Counted from the first letter of the stretch, positions 25,974-34,143 are shown. The stretch: DNA of 40,976 nucleotides from Lachnospiraceae bacterium (GCA_016297945.1 JAEDFR010000013.1:1-40976); one strand, 5' to 3'. Notes: generated by a model not told the origin, from the sequence alone. Program-made: numbers and translations.

Positions 25974-27350
25974 ATGTATCAAATCGATTTTGAAAAACCG
26001 ATTCACATTCATTTTATCGGTATTGGCGGCATCAGCATGAGCGGTCTGGCTGAAATATTAGCAGATCGAGGATTTACGGTATCAGGTTCAGATGCTAAGG
26101 AAAGCAGTCTGACCAGACAACTTCATCAAAGAGGGATTACCGTATTATACGGACAATCTGCCAAGAATATTACACCGGATATCAATCTTGTTGTTTATAC
26201 AGCAGCTATTCATAATGATAATCCCGAGCTTTGTGCAGCCAAAGCGGCAGATATCCCATGTATGACACGTGCGGATTTACTGGGACAGATCATGAAAAAT
26301 TATGAAATTCCAATCGCAATCAGCGGCACACACGGTAAAACCACAACCACCTCCATGATCAGTGAAATCTTTATGCAAGCACAAAAAGATCCTACTCTTT
26401 CCATTGGGGGAATTCTGCCTTCCATTGGCGGAAACATCCGAATTGGCGCATCCGACTATTTTGTCACAGAGGCATGTGAATATACCAACAGTTTTTTAAG
26501 CTTTTTCCCAAAAATCAGTATCATTTTAAATATTGACGCGGATCATCTTGATTTCTTTAAGGATATCGAAGATATTCGTTCCTCTTTTCGTCGTTTTGCC
26601 GCATTACTGCCAAAAGACGGTACATTAATCATAAATGGAGAAATTCCAAATCTGGCATCCATCACGGATTCCTTAGCATGTAACATCATTACCTTCGGTT
26701 TTTCCGATTCCTTTGACTATTACGCAAAAGACATTTCTTATGATGCCTATGCAAGACCTACTTATACCATCTGTCATAACGGGACAGAACAAAGCATTAC
26801 ACTTGGCGTGACCGGAGAGCACAACATTTCCAACTCCATGGCAGCCATAGCACTTGCCGATTTGTGTGGTATTGAAACAGAGACAACCAAACAAGCGCTT
26901 CTTGCTTTCTGTGGGACAGAGCGTCGTTTCCAATTAAAAGGGATCGTGGACGATGTTACAATCATCGATGATTATGCCCACCATCCAACAGAGATCAAAG
27001 CCACTCTCGAGGCTGCCCACAACTATCCTCATAACAAACTGTGGTGTATTTTCCAGCCTCACACCTACACCCGTACCAAGGCTTTGCTTTCAGACTTTGC
27101 CAAAGCCCTTTCCATGGCTGACCATGTGGTGCTTGCGGATATCTATGCAGCAAGAGAAACGGACAATTTAGGGATTAGTTCACAAACCCTTCAGACTGAA
27201 ATCCAAAAACTGGGAACCACCTGTGATTATTTTCCGACTTTTGAAGAGATTGAAAAATTTTTACAAAAAAATTATTCTCCCGGTGATTTGTTGATAACTA
27301 TGGGAGCCGGAGATGTCGTAAAAATCGGCGAAAATCTATTAAAAAAATGA
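25974..27350 (+). CDS. murC: UDP-N-acetylmuramate--L-alanine ligase
   Basis: MurC adds the first L-alanine to UDP-MurNAc in the cytoplasm. The 458-residue protein shows the N-terminal UDP-binding GIGGISMSGLAEIL (16-29), the ATP loop AISGTHGKTTTTSM (115-128), NIDADHLD in the central domain, and DDYAHHPTEIKATL in the C-terminal domain. All are hallmark Mur ligase blocks and the length is normal. The ATG has TAGGAAGTG upstream. It is apart from the ddl-murF locus. The stop codon is immediately followed by a cluster of DnaA-box-like 9-mers. Confidence 0.97.
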   Translation: MYQIDFEKPIHIHFIGIGGISMSGLAEILADRGFTVSGSDAKESSLTRQLHQRGITVLYGQSAKNITPDINLVVYTAAIHNDNPELCAAKAADIPCMTRADLLGQIMKNYEIPIAISGTHGKTTTTSMISEIFMQAQKDPTLSIGGILPSIGGNIRIGASDYFVTEACEYTNSFLSFFPKISIILNIDADHLDFFKDIEDIRSSFRRFAALLPKDGTLIINGEIPNLASITDSLACNIITFGFSDSFDYYAKDISYDAYARPTYTICHNGTEQSITLGVTGEHNISNSMAAIALADLCGIETETTKQALLAFCGTERRFQLKGIVDDVTIIDDYAHHPTEIKATLEAAHNYPHNKLWCIFQPHTYTRTKALLSDFAKALSMADHVVLADIYAARETDNLGISSQTLQTEIQKLGTTCDYFPTFEEIEKFLQKNYSPGDLLITMGAGDVVKIGENLLKK

Positions 27351-27351
27351 T

Positions 27352-27514
27352 TTATCCACAATATCCACAAAAATAACGGTATCAGATATACACGTTTGAT
27401 TGTGGATATTTTAATTTACATAAACTTTACTTTTTCGTCTAGACAAGCATCTATTTTGAAGCATTTTTTATCAAAAACGAAATATTATGTGTACCTTTCA
27501 TCCACATATCCACA
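27352..27514. promoter_or_regulatory. Cluster of DnaA-box-like 9-mers upstream of dnaD-dnaC
   Basis: A perfect consensus DnaA box TTATCCACA is at 27352-27360, directly followed by ATATCCACA at 27361-27369. ATATCCACA occurs inverted at 27401-27409. TCATCCACA (27498-27506) is followed by ATATCCACA (27506-27514), overlapping by one base. The four non-consensus copies differ from TTATCCACA at one position each. The region is AT-rich and non-coding and lies upstream of replication-initiation genes. It may be a DnaA-regulated promoter region or a DnaA-titration site. Confidence 0.7.
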
Positions 27515-27591
27515 TATATTTGAAAATGCCGCGAAGCCTTGATTTTTGGCGCTTTTTTGGAAATTTACCTATTTCATTTTTACGAATTCTG

Positions 27592-27600
27592 TGCTATACT
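27592..27600 (+). promoter_or_regulatory. Extended -10 promoter of the dnaD-like gene
   Basis: TGCTATACT is an extended -10 element 38 bases before the ATG of the DnaD-like gene. No good -35 is seen at 16-18 bp. It lies about 80 bp downstream of the last DnaA-box-like 9-mer. Confidence 0.5.
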
Positions 27601-27637
27601 TGCACTTGCTTTGAAGAATGAATGAACAGGTGATAAG

Positions 27638-28723
27638 ATGACACATTTAACAGTATCTTTGGAACAGGGATCGGACTTTACCGTTTTATCCAATCGTTTT
27701 ATTGATGAATATATGGTTTTGGCCAATGATGCACAGATTAAGATTTATTTATATCTGTTGCGCATGAGTGGGGCAAATCTGCCTTTTGGTATTGCAGATA
27801 TTGCCGACCATTTTAATTTTATGGAAAAGGATGTACTGCGTGCACTTTGCTACTGGGAAAAGAATCATCTCCTTTCTTTGGATTTCGACAGCGCACACAA
27901 TGTAAAGGCTATCCGCATCCTGCCCTTACCTTCCAAAGAGTCTTTTGTGTCTTCTGATGCAACCTCTCCGCTTTCACAGATTCAGCAGGCAGAGATTGTT
28001 CCTCTGGCTCCTAAGCTTATGGTAAGCAATGCCTTACCTGAATCGAGTGAGCACGTGGAAAAACCCAATTACAATGCAGATGATCTGGTTGCTTTTAAAA
28101 ACAACAACGAAACCTCTCAGATTATCTTTATTGCCGAATCCTACACCGGAAAGCCTCTGTCAGCTTCCGATATGCAGACTTTACTTTATTTATATGACAA
28201 ACTCGGCTTTTCCATTGATTTAATTGACTATCTGATTCAGTATTGCGTGGGACGCGGCAAAAAGCAGTTTTCCTATATCCAGAAGGTTGCTATCAACTGG
28301 TATGATTCGCATATCACCACGGTGGAACAGGCCAAAAACCACACCGGCAAATATGACAAATCTGTATATACGATTATGAAAGCACTGGGCAAAAATGCAG
28401 ACCCTACCACTCCGGAAATCGCATTTATCCGTAAATGGTCACAGGAATGGGGATTTTCTCTCGACCTGATTTTGAAGGCCTGTGAAAGAACTGTATTAAA
28501 TACCGATAATCACCGTTTTGAATATACCAACGGCATTTTGTCCAAATGGCACGCTGCCAATGTAAAATCATTACAGGATGTGGATACTTTAGAGGAAAAG
28601 CACCACACAACAACTAAGACTTCTTCCAAGAATGCCGGAAATCCTAAGGGCGGTTTCAATGATTTTTCCCAGCGCTCTTATGACTATGAAGAATTGGAAA
28701 AAGCATTATTGAAAAGCAATTGA
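27638..28723 (+). CDS. DnaD-domain replication initiation protein
   Basis: The 361-residue protein contains an N-terminal winged-helix-like region (about 25-95) and two DnaD/DnaB C-terminal-type domains. The first is about 170-235, with YDKLGFSIDLIDYLIQYC and FSYIQKVAINWYDS. The second is about 255-315, with WSQEWGFSLDLILKACER and FEYTNGILSKWHAANV. The repeated YI/YT...W pattern is the domain signature. These proteins help load the replicative helicase at oriC and during restart. A DnaC/DnaI-like ATPase follows 69 bp downstream, an expected pairing. The ribosome site AGGTGATAAG is good. An extended -10 and the DnaA-box-like cluster lie upstream. Confidence 0.9.
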   Translation: MTHLTVSLEQGSDFTVLSNRFIDEYMVLANDAQIKIYLYLLRMSGANLPFGIADIADHFNFMEKDVLRALCYWEKNHLLSLDFDSAHNVKAIRILPLPSKESFVSSDATSPLSQIQQAEIVPLAPKLMVSNALPESSEHVEKPNYNADDLVAFKNNNETSQIIFIAESYTGKPLSASDMQTLLYLYDKLGFSIDLIDYLIQYCVGRGKKQFSYIQKVAINWYDSHITTVEQAKNHTGKYDKSVYTIMKALGKNADPTTPEIAFIRKWSQEWGFSLDLILKACERTVLNTDNHRFEYTNGILSKWHAANVKSLQDVDTLEEKHHTTTKTSSKNAGNPKGGFNDFSQRSYDYEELEKALLKSN

Positions 28724-28792
28724 TTTTGGAAATAATTGATTTTGCAATTATTAATTTTTGAATCAATTGATTTAGAACAAAGGAGTTTACTC

Positions 28793-29761
28793 ATGGGGTT
28801 AACCAACAAGCAATTTGATACCATCATGCAGCACTATGATGATATTCAAAAAGAAAATCGTGATTTGCTGGCAGCAAAAGAACAGGAAATTCGCAAAAAA
28901 ATTCCTCAATACTTCCAGTTCGGACAGGAAATCAATTCACTGCGGGTAAAAAGAGCAAAAGCTTCCTTATCCAAAAACGAGGCCTTTGTTTCACAGTGCC
29001 TGAAAGAAGAACAGGACTTAATAGAAAAACGCGACAAACTTCTCTTATCCGAAGGCTATCCGGCTGATTATCTTAGCTTGACGTATCATTGCCCAATCTG
29101 CAAAGATAAGGGACTTCTTTCTGATAACAGAACCAAATGTACTTGTTTTATTTCTGCCCAGACCAAGCTGTTATTTGAGCAGTCCGGCATTTATGAATTA
29201 ATCAAAACACAAAATTTTGATACACTTTCCTATGAGTATTTTGATAAAGAGCATGTGGCAGGCTATCAGAATGCCGTAACGATAGCAAAAAATTTTATCA
29301 CAAATTTCAACTCGGACTACCAAAATCTGCTCTTTTATGGTAATGTGGGTACTGGTAAAACTTTTTTGACATGCTGTATTGCCAAAGAATTGATGGAACA
29401 GGGGATTTCCGTTACCTATTGCAGTGCGGAACAACTATTCCGCATGCTGGTAGATTTACGTTTTCAAGAGGATAAGGATTCCTATTTTTCATTTATGGAG
29501 GATATCCATGACCGGGATGTTCTGATTATTGATGATTTAGGCACGGAAACCGTTACTGAGCGCGTCCGTTCCGATTTGTTTACCTGCTTAAACAATCGGG
29601 ATATTGCTCATAAATCGACCATTATTTCCACCAATTTATCCATTGAAGAGTTAAACAAACGCTACTCCGAGAGGATTTTCTCACGCATGAGCAGTCATTT
29701 TACTTTTTGTAAATTTGACGGTCCCGACATACGTATGAAAATTAAGCTTTCCGGTAACTAA
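28793..29761 (+). CDS. DnaC/DnaI-type helicase loader ATPase
   Basis: The 322-residue AAA+ protein has an N-terminal coiled region (about 10-85), a probable zinc site (C100, C103, C116, C118 in CPICKDKG and KCTCF), Walker A GNVGTGKT (183-190), Walker B VLIIDDLGTE (243-252) and the sensor region STNLS. This is the DnaI/DnaC loader layout that delivers the replicative helicase. The ATG at 28793 has AAAGGAG at proper distance. The frame is open 19 codons further upstream without a ribosome site and through AT-rich repeats, so I reject that extension. It is probably co-transcribed with the dnaD-like gene. Confidence 0.92.
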   Translation: MGLTNKQFDTIMQHYDDIQKENRDLLAAKEQEIRKKIPQYFQFGQEINSLRVKRAKASLSKNEAFVSQCLKEEQDLIEKRDKLLLSEGYPADYLSLTYHCPICKDKGLLSDNRTKCTCFISAQTKLLFEQSGIYELIKTQNFDTLSYEYFDKEHVAGYQNAVTIAKNFITNFNSDYQNLLFYGNVGTGKTFLTCCIAKELMEQGISVTYCSAEQLFRMLVDLRFQEDKDSYFSFMEDIHDRDVLIIDDLGTETVTERVRSDLFTCLNNRDIAHKSTIISTNLSIEELNKRYSERIFSRMSSHFTFCKFDGPDIRMKIKLSGN

Positions 29762-29794
29762 TAACCAAATGACAGAAAGAGAGGATCATTCATC

Positions 29795-30979
29795 ATGTCC
29801 AAACGTGAAGAATTGAGAAACTTAGAAACCATTCCTGTAGGATCTTTAGGAATCATTGCTTTACAGAGTTGTAAGGAATTAGGCGAAAAGGTCGACAAAT
29901 ATCTTGTTGACTGGAGAACCGAACGTGAACACGCACACAGTGAAGATCTGGCATTTAAAGGCTATCAACGTGATTCCTATCTGCTTCAGACGAAAGTGCC
30001 GAGATTTGGTTCCGGTGAAGCAAAAGGTGTTATTTTGGAATCTGTCAGAGGAAATGATTTATATATCCTTGTGGATGTTGCCAATTATTCCTTAACCTAT
30101 TCTCTCTGTGGTCATCCCAATCATATGTCTCCAGATGATCATTTTCAGGATTTAAAACGTATTATTGCCGCTGTTGGCGGAAAAGCCCGCCGCATTACGG
30201 TTATCATGCCTTTCTTGTATGAAAGCAGACAGCATAAAAGAAGTGCCCGTGAATCTTTAGACTGTGCTCTGGCATTACAGGAACTTGTCAGCATGGGTGT
30301 AGACAATATCATTACCTTTGATGCACACGATGCAAGAGTTCAAAATGCGATTCCGCTAAACGGCTTTGAAACCGTTCAGCCGGCTTATCAGTTTATCAAG
30401 GGCTTATTGAAAAATGTAAAAGATCTGACCATCGATTCTGAGCATATGATGGTTGTCAGTCCTGACGAAGGCGGTATGAGCCGAGCTATTTATATTGCCA
30501 ACAACTTAGGACTTGATATGGGTATGTTCTATAAACGAAGAGATTACACCCGCCTGGTAGATGGCAGAAATCCCATTATCGCACATGAATTCTTAGGTTC
30601 CAGTGTGGAAGGCAAAGACGTGATTGTCGTAGACGACATGATTTCTTCCGGCGAAAGTGTGATTGATGTCTGTGCCGCTTTAAAGAAACGAAAAGCAACC
30701 CGCATCTTTGTCTTTGCAACCTTTGGTTTGTTTACAAATGGTCTGCAAAAATTTGATGAAGCACACAGTACAGGACTTTTTGATTATGTTCTGACCACTA
30801 ATTTAATTTATCAGTCACCGGAATTATTAAAGCGTCCCTACTATATCAACTGCGATTTAAGCAAATATATTGCTTATATTATTGATACACTCAATCATGA
30901 TGCATCTATCAGCGATTTATTAAATCCCAGCGACCGTATCCAGAATCTGTTAGCACGCTATAAAAATGGTGAAATGTAA
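29795..30979 (+). CDS. prs: Divergent ribose-phosphate pyrophosphokinase (PRPP synthetase)
   Basis: The 394-residue protein is about 75 residues longer than common Prs, with extra sequence at both ends. Recognisable blocks are FGSGEAKGVILESVRGNDLY, MPFLYESRQHKRSARESLD, FDAHDARVQNAI, VVSPDEGGMSRA, the KRRDYTRLVDGRNPI loop and the PRPP-binding VIVVDDMISSGES. PRPP synthetase supplies phosphoribosyl pyrophosphate for nucleotide, histidine and tryptophan synthesis. The active-site loop differs in detail from the standard enzyme but keeps the main charged residues, so activity is likely though not proved. The stop codon is followed by the repeated hairpin terminator. It is 33 bp from the loader gene. 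Confidence 0.87.
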   Translation: MSKREELRNLETIPVGSLGIIALQSCKELGEKVDKYLVDWRTEREHAHSEDLAFKGYQRDSYLLQTKVPRFGSGEAKGVILESVRGNDLYILVDVANYSLTYSLCGHPNHMSPDDHFQDLKRIIAAVGGKARRITVIMPFLYESRQHKRSARESLDCALALQELVSMGVDNIITFDAHDARVQNAIPLNGFETVQPAYQFIKGLLKNVKDLTIDSEHMMVVSPDEGGMSRAIYIANNLGLDMGMFYKRRDYTRLVDGRNPIIAHEFLGSSVEGKDVIVVDDMISSGESVIDVCAALKKRKATRIFVFATFGLFTNGLQKFDEAHSTGLFDYVLTTNLIYQSPELLKRPYYINCDLSKYIAYIIDTLNHDASISDLLNPSDRIQNLLARYKNGEM

Positions 30980-30980
30980 A

Positions 30981-31038
30981 AAAATGCCCGGTTTCAACCG
31001 TTTGAAGACGAAGTCTTGGTTTTGAAACCGGGCATTTA
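30981..31038. terminator. Bidirectional hairpin terminator, copy B of the repeated element
   Basis: The arms AATGCCCGGTTTCAA (30983-30997) and its exact complement (31022-31036) form a 15-bp perfect stem with a 24-base loop containing AAGACGAAGTCTT. Flanking A and T runs on both sides suit termination in both directions between prs and the zinc-ribbon gene. In reverse orientation it matches the element at 828-882, with 20 of 24 loop positions identical. Confidence 0.85.
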
Positions 31039-31054
31039 ATAATTCATATGTTTC

Positions 31055-31462
31055 TTAAAACTGATGTCCGCATACGCTACAGAATGCAGCTTCTTCGGGC
31101 ATGCTGTGATTGCAGATAGGGCAGACTTTTTCTGATTTTACAGAACCTTCTTCTGCTTCTACGGAATTATCTCCTTTTTTCTTATCCTCAATTTCAGATT
31201 TTAACTGGCCAATCAGTTCTTTCTTTGCTTTGATCAGTGTAAATAAATCTTCATACTCCTGAGTTTCATCATCCACATGTGTATTGAAATATGCCTCACC
31301 GATTTCTTCATAAGCTTTTTTAATTGCAGCTTCTGCTTTACCGATCTGTACCTGAAGTCCGGGGATTTCTGCATAGTTCTTTGCTTTTTTTGTTATTTCA
31401 CTGTCTTTGATTGTCTGAATGGTTTCTCCCGCTTTTGATGATACTTTACTTAAAAAATCCAT
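31055..31462 (-). CDS. Coiled-coil protein with C-terminal zinc ribbon
   Basis: Most of the 135-residue protein is charged helix (residues about 1-95, including IGKAEAAIKKAYEEIGEAYF). It ends with a double-CxxC zinc ribbon, CPICNHSMPEEAAFCSVCG. No membrane segment or signal peptide is present. Such helical zinc-ribbon proteins are common in Clostridia but have no known function. An ATG five codons upstream lies within the first GGAGG. The second GGAGG is 8 bases before the ATG at 31462, so I prefer that start. A sigma-A-type promoter is found upstream. Confidence 0.75.
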   Translation of the reverse strand: MDFLSKVSSKAGETIQTIKDSEITKKAKNYAEIPGLQVQIGKAEAAIKKAYEEIGEAYFNTHVDDETQEYEDLFTLIKAKKELIGQLKSEIEDKKKGDNSVEAEEGSVKSEKVCPICNHSMPEEAAFCSVCGHQF

Positions 31463-31508
31463 AAAAAATTCCTCCATTTCCTCCGTTCTGTCTGAACCGA
31501 TTATTTAT

Positions 31509-31537
31509 ATGGTAAAATATGCAAAATGAAAAGTCAA
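31509..31537 (-). promoter_or_regulatory. Promoter of the zinc-ribbon gene
   Basis: On the minus strand TTGACT (31537-31532), a 17-bp spacer and TACCAT (31514-31509) lie about 45 bases upstream of the chosen start codon. Confidence 0.55.
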
Positions 31538-31704
31538 TGTATTAATATTTTTTTAATAATTGACAATCCAAAACGTCTTATTCTTCATGTGTCCCGAGAA
31601 TGGTTACCACTAGACTTCTCAATATAAGGTGCCTGGCGACAAAGCTAAAAACCTGTTTTAGGTCACTTTCCATTTACTATTTTAGAATTTCATTGAACAA
31701 ACTC

Positions 31705-31872
31705 TTAATGTAAATAGCTTCTATAATAAATGTGCACATTTTTGGTAGAAAAATATGACTGAAGAAAGTCTCTCATTTCTTTGGCATTATCAATTTCTGG
31801 TTGCAAATCCGGAATCGGGTTGACTAAAAACAGACTTCTGTTGCATAGTTCTTTCAATCCAAAGCACAACTT
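31705..31872 (-). pseudogene. Possible 3' gene fragment of unknown family
   Basis: A 56-codon minus-strand frame ends at TAA 31707-31705. It contains a protein-like sequence, SLFLVNPIPDLQPEIDNAKE then MRDFLQSYFS and a final YYRSYLH. There is no ATG or ribosome site at its open end; a TGA closes it at 31875-31873. In the adjacent frame a short ATG-initiated stretch runs into the same place, so a one-base frameshift could have broken a small gene. I do not recognise the family, and the frame may be accidental. Confidence 0.3.
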
Positions 31873-31900
31873 TCAAGCTTTTGTATCATCATCGCTTTTG

Positions 31901-32167
31901 CTAGTATTCCTTCTTTACATTCTCGAGATTATAGATTTTCTTAAATCGCTGTTCCTCTTCTTTCGTTCGAATCAACATGACCTCCGTGAAATATCCATCT
32001 TCTATATTCTTAAAACCGGCAACTTTTTCTCCTGTACAGATAGAACTGCGAATGACAGCATATTGTTTCTGGGGATCAAATGGTATGGTTTCTTTTAAAT
32101 CTCGTTCCCAACTCCTTCTAACACCAAATTGTATTGAATTTATTTTTGGAATCACTAGCTTTTTCAT
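31901..32167 (-). CDS. Unassigned 88-residue protein next to an alpha/beta hydrolase
   Basis: The protein is soluble and charged, with sequence such as YAVIRSSICTGEKVAGFKN and GYFTEVMLIRTKEEEQRFKK. It lacks cysteines in motif arrangement, signal peptide or membrane helix. I do not recognise a family. The ATG at 32167 has AAGGTGA 6 bases upstream and is preferred over the GTG three codons earlier. It begins 16 bp after the hydrolase stop on the same strand, so the two are probably co-transcribed. The possible gene fragment downstream may once have belonged to the same unit. Confidence 0.65.
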   Translation of the reverse strand: MKKLVIPKINSIQFGVRRSWERDLKETIPFDPQKQYAVIRSSICTGEKVAGFKNIEDGYFTEVMLIRTKEEEQRFKKIYNLENVKKEY

Positions 32168-32183
32168 TGTCTTCACCTTACTA

Positions 32184-33056
32184 TCAATTCGAATTTCGAA
32201 GCAAAAAATCAGTAATCAGTTTCTTTTCATTATCTGTCAGGACATTCATATGACCTCTATCTTTCAACAAGTATGTTTGGCAATTGGGTATAATTCTCTC
32301 CGCTCTTTCTATAACTCCTTCTCCGGGAAATAAACAATCCTTTTCTGCTGCCATTACAAGTGTTGGTGCTTTGCATTTTTTCATTCTTTTTTCATCAACA
32401 TTACTTGGCATCGCTGTTTTTACTTTTGCATAATCAATACTTAGCTTAGCGGTTTGATATATGTCATCCGTAATATTCTCCTCTGAGATTGCCATAGGTA
32501 AAATACACTTTTTTAACCACTTGTCCTTTTTTGTAATCCAATACATAATCATCGGTAACATCATACTGACACTTTTAATGGGCGGTGCGTTTTTTATCCC
32601 TGATGGAACGTATAATACTACTCTTCTTACTTTATCCGGCACTTCACACATTGTTTTAGCAATTATTCCAGCACCGAATGAACCTCCAAATAAGTCCATC
32701 GATTCGAATCCAAGCTTATCGATTATCTCTCCTGCCCACCTTCCGTATTTATATCCAAATGCTGACAAACAAGTTTCTGCACTTTTCCCCGGATGCCCAA
32801 TTGTGTCAACGGCATATATATGAAAATCATTTAGCAGAAAATCACACGCTAACAGATTGTATGCTGTTGTTGCATTGCCACCATGAAAAACCAATAATGG
32901 TTCTTTCTCTAATGAGCCGGTCTCTATAATATGTGTTGTTCCAAAAGAAGTTTGAATATAAACATCCTTATATGAAACATTTAGTCTATTTAATTGCTCA
33001 TCATATAATTCAATTATTTTTTTCTTTCCTGCTGTAGACTTATATATTGTTCTCAT
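32184..33056 (-). CDS. Alpha/beta-hydrolase fold protein
   Basis: The 290-residue protein has the expected triad layout. LLVFHGGNATTAYN carries the oxyanion-hole HGG. The nucleophile elbow FGGSFGAG has the GxSxG serine. The acid is in VMAAEKDCLFPGE and the histidine in KDRGHMNVL. Such enzymes are esterases, lipases or acyl hydrolases; no substrate can be named from sequence. No signal peptide is seen, so it is probably cytoplasmic. The ATG at 33056 has GAGG 6 bases upstream and is favoured over an in-frame GTG four codons earlier. A small unassigned gene follows. Confidence 0.88.
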   Translation of the reverse strand: MRTIYKSTAGKKKIIELYDEQLNRLNVSYKDVYIQTSFGTTHIIETGSLEKEPLLVFHGGNATTAYNLLACDFLLNDFHIYAVDTIGHPGKSAETCLSAFGYKYGRWAGEIIDKLGFESMDLFGGSFGAGIIAKTMCEVPDKVRRVVLYVPSGIKNAPPIKSVSMMLPMIMYWITKKDKWLKKCILPMAISEENITDDIYQTAKLSIDYAKVKTAMPSNVDEKRMKKCKAPTLVMAAEKDCLFPGEGVIERAERIIPNCQTYLLKDRGHMNVLTDNEKKLITDFLLRNSN

Positions 33057-33185
33057 TTGTTTCCTCACTTTAATCTCACATAATTAAGTATTCATAATCC
33101 ATCACCATGCCAACTCTTTTTATTATCATAATATCACACATATATCGAACTATATAGATGCAATAGAAGCTAACCGGCCTACAAA

Positions 33186-33214
33186 TTGACTTGTCCTCTT
33201 CTATTTATTAGAAT
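33186..33214 (+). promoter_or_regulatory. Promoter of the SpoU-family methyltransferase gene
   Basis: TTGACT (33186-33191), a 17-bp spacer and TAGAAT (33209-33214) form a near-consensus promoter 36 bases before the ATG. Confidence 0.7.
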
Positions 33215-33249
33215 GTTTGTAAATATGAATTTGCTAAGGAAAATTAGAA

Positions 33250-34059
33250 ATGCCTAATATTATAGAAATCACAGATTTAAAAAGTCCACAATTAGAAGTG
33301 TATACAATACGTTCAGAGGTGCAGCTTCTCCATTACTTTGAACCAAAGGAGGGCATCTTTATCGCCGAAAGTCCCAAGGTTATTCGTCGTGCGCTTGATG
33401 CCGGTTATGAAGTAATTTCTGCCTTGGTTGAGCTTGACCACATACACAATCCCAATACCGAAGTATCGGATATTTTAACAAGCATTGCAACAGCGCCTAT
33501 CTATACAGCTGAATTTGATGTGTTAACAAAACTCACCGGATATAAATTAACGCGTGGTATGCTTGCAGCCATGCGCCGCAAACCTCTTCCCAATGTAGAT
33601 GAAATCTGTGGGAATGCAAAAAGGATTGCCATTTTAGAAGATGTTGTAAATCCAACCAATTTGGGAGCAATCTTTCGAAGTGCTGCTGCCCTAAACGTTG
33701 ATGCCATATTATTAACTCCTGCGTGTACCGATCCGCTTTACAGACGTGCAGCAAGAGTGAGTATGGGAACTGTATTCCAAATCCCGTGGACAATTTCAGA
33801 AAATGTATACGAAGAAATAAAAAGACTTGGTTTTAAAACTGCTGCCATGGCTTTAACCCATCGCTCAATTTCTCTTTCGGATCCTGCACCTGCAAATGAA
33901 GAAAGACTTGCTATCATTCTGGGCACAGAAGGCGAAGGATTAAAACCGGAAACAATTGCAATGTGCGACTATACAATACGTATTCCTATGAAAGAGGGCG
34001 TAGATTCCTTAAATGTTGCTGCAGCAAGTGCAGTCGCATTTTGGGAACTGTGCACCTAG
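33250..34059 (+). CDS. SpoU/TrmH-family RNA 2'-O-methyltransferase
   Basis: The 269-residue protein has an N-terminal substrate-binding region (about 1-105) and a C-terminal SPOUT knot domain. Family motifs are visible: VVNPTNLGAIFRSAAAL (motif 1, with N and R), ILGTEGEGL (motif 2) and IPMKEGVDSLNVAAASAVAF (motif 3). These enzymes methylate ribose 2'-OH in tRNA or rRNA. The exact target cannot be told, so no symbol is given. The ribosome site AAGGAAAATTAG is acceptable and a good promoter lies upstream. The gene ends right before the three 31-bp-spaced repeats. Confidence 0.92.
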   Translation: MPNIIEITDLKSPQLEVYTIRSEVQLLHYFEPKEGIFIAESPKVIRRALDAGYEVISALVELDHIHNPNTEVSDILTSIATAPIYTAEFDVLTKLTGYKLTRGMLAAMRRKPLPNVDEICGNAKRIAILEDVVNPTNLGAIFRSAAALNVDAILLTPACTDPLYRRAARVSMGTVFQIPWTISENVYEEIKRLGFKTAAMALTHRSISLSDPAPANEERLAIILGTEGEGLKPETIAMCDYTIRIPMKEGVDSLNVAAASAVAFWELCT

Positions 34060-34067
34060 TCAACTTT

Positions 34068-34143
34068 AAAAGTGCAAATATTGCACTCGTTTGATTCGAA
34101 AAGTGCAAATATTGCACTTTCAAGCGTTCTGCAGTGCAATATT
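34068..34143. repeat. Three operator-like repeats with exact 31-bp spacing
   Basis: AAAAGTGCAAATATTGCACT occurs at 34068-34087 and again identically at 34099-34118. A partial third copy, AGTGCAATATT, begins at 34133. The core AGTGCAA-ATA-TTGCACT is a perfect palindrome. The AGTG starts are at 34071, 34102 and 34133, exactly 31 bp apart, about three DNA helical turns. They lie in a convergent intergenic region downstream of two genes, which is unusual for an operator. The second copy, flanked by AAA and TTT, could also act as a terminator. Confidence 0.7.

Larger units (their letters stand above)
31463..31900. other. Gene-poor stretch with promoter and coding remnant
   Basis: The first 80 bp hold the promoter and leader of the zinc-ribbon gene. 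Between 31540 and 31704 I see no gene, no long repeat and no recognisable RNA. From 31705 to about 31872 the minus strand has a 56-codon open fragment listed separately. A 105-codon plus-strand frame crossing 31781-32098 is antisense to a better-supported gene and is not accepted. Confidence 0.5.

Noticed and set aside
27352..27514. Interpretation of the DnaA-box cluster as the main chromosomal origin
   Set aside because: No dnaA, dnaN or other origin-flanking genes are nearby, so a regulatory or titration role is preferred.
28724..28792. AT-rich AATTGATTT repeats between the dnaD-like and dnaC-like genes as a regulatory site
   Set aside because: Three short similar words in AT-rich DNA; too weak to separate from base composition.
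31781..32098. Plus-strand 105-codon frame
   Set aside because: Antisense to the 88-residue gene, which has a good ribosome site and operon context.
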